Assembly: GCA_014859605.1 (NCBI GenBank)
Contig: JACUTW010000013.1
Span: 1-45,283 of the forward strand
Length of the DNA: 45,283 nt
From: Desulfuromonadales bacterium
Lineage (GTDB): Bacteria > Desulfobacterota > Desulfuromonadia > Desulfuromonadales > UBA2197
Reading direction: 5' to 3'
The notes under the pieces: model-generated
The model's input: the letters and a program-made list of their open reading frames with translations, nothing else
Database searches by the model: none
Told to the model about the DNA's origin: nothing
Made by a program: the position numbers and the translations under genes
Shown here: positions 45,276-45,283 of the stretch, piece after piece
Numbering within the stretch: position 1 is the first letter of the stretch
Layout: each line of letters opens with the position of its first letter

Positions 45276-45283
45276 AAAATAAT

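Overview
The window is a GC-rich bacterial chromosome segment in which almost every gene is on the + strand. Gene content and order (a split F-type ATP synthase operon lacking subunits a and c, pgpA-cinA-recA-pilT-recX-alaS, argB-argD-argF-argG-argH followed by dapA-dapB, and an endonuclease Q-like/UvrD fusion) resemble the Desulfuromonadales (Geobacter/Desulfuromonas/Pelobacter-type Desulfobacterota). That assignment rests on remembered gene neighbourhoods and was not searched.

Layout. 1-52: tail of an upstream gene. 218-1439: a toxin-antitoxin-chaperone module (HigB-like toxin, XRE antitoxin, SecB-like chaperone) with a palindromic operator inside its promoter. 1483-8768: a PHP/endonuclease Q-like nuclease fused to a UvrD helicase, a ClC-family chloride transporter with CBS domains, and a PcrA/UvrD helicase. 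8781-10814: a palindromic repeat pair, then larB-larC for nickel-pincer cofactor synthesis. 10811-13750: accessory genes: the remnant of a type IIL (MmeI-like) restriction-modification enzyme, a Fic protein and a YcgL-type nucleotidyltransferase. 13751-14250: a gene-poor stretch with hairpins and possible gene debris. 14251-20151: atpF'-atpF-atpH-atpA-atpG-atpD-atpC. 20152-22199: terminator, MITE-like element, a class V aminotransferase (the only confident minus-strand gene) and greB. 22410-25319: an AT-richer island with an unexplained three-gene cassette (TIGR04255 family plus two unknowns) and a DarG-like macrodomain gene without a visible DarT. 25319-32533: pgpA, cinA, recA, pilT, recX, alaS. 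32615-33724: a receiver/histidine kinase fusion. 33858-42661: arginine biosynthesis genes interrupted by a BrnT-type toxin-antitoxin pair, an RDD membrane protein and a NUDIX/nitrilase-like pair. 42658-45239: a lipoprotein gene, dapA and dapB.

How the genes work together. The housekeeping blocks cover the F1 sector and stator of ATP synthase, recombination (RecA and its modulator RecX), type IV pilus retraction, alanyl-tRNA charging, ornithine-to-arginine synthesis and the first committed steps of lysine/diaminopimelate synthesis. Between them sit small selfish or defence-like modules (two complete toxin-antitoxin systems, a Fic gene, a decayed restriction enzyme, an orphan DarG) and several families of short palindromic repeats. 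Some of those repeats carry a 5' GTAG head as in REP elements. One lies inside the lipoprotein signal-peptide coding region, and another overlaps a stop codon.

The best candidates for something undescribed are the translationally coupled three-gene cassette at 22410-24087 and the divergent nitrilase-fold gene at 40008-41165. The restriction-enzyme remnant with a repeat at its deletion joint (10811-11680) is the clearest record of genome decay.
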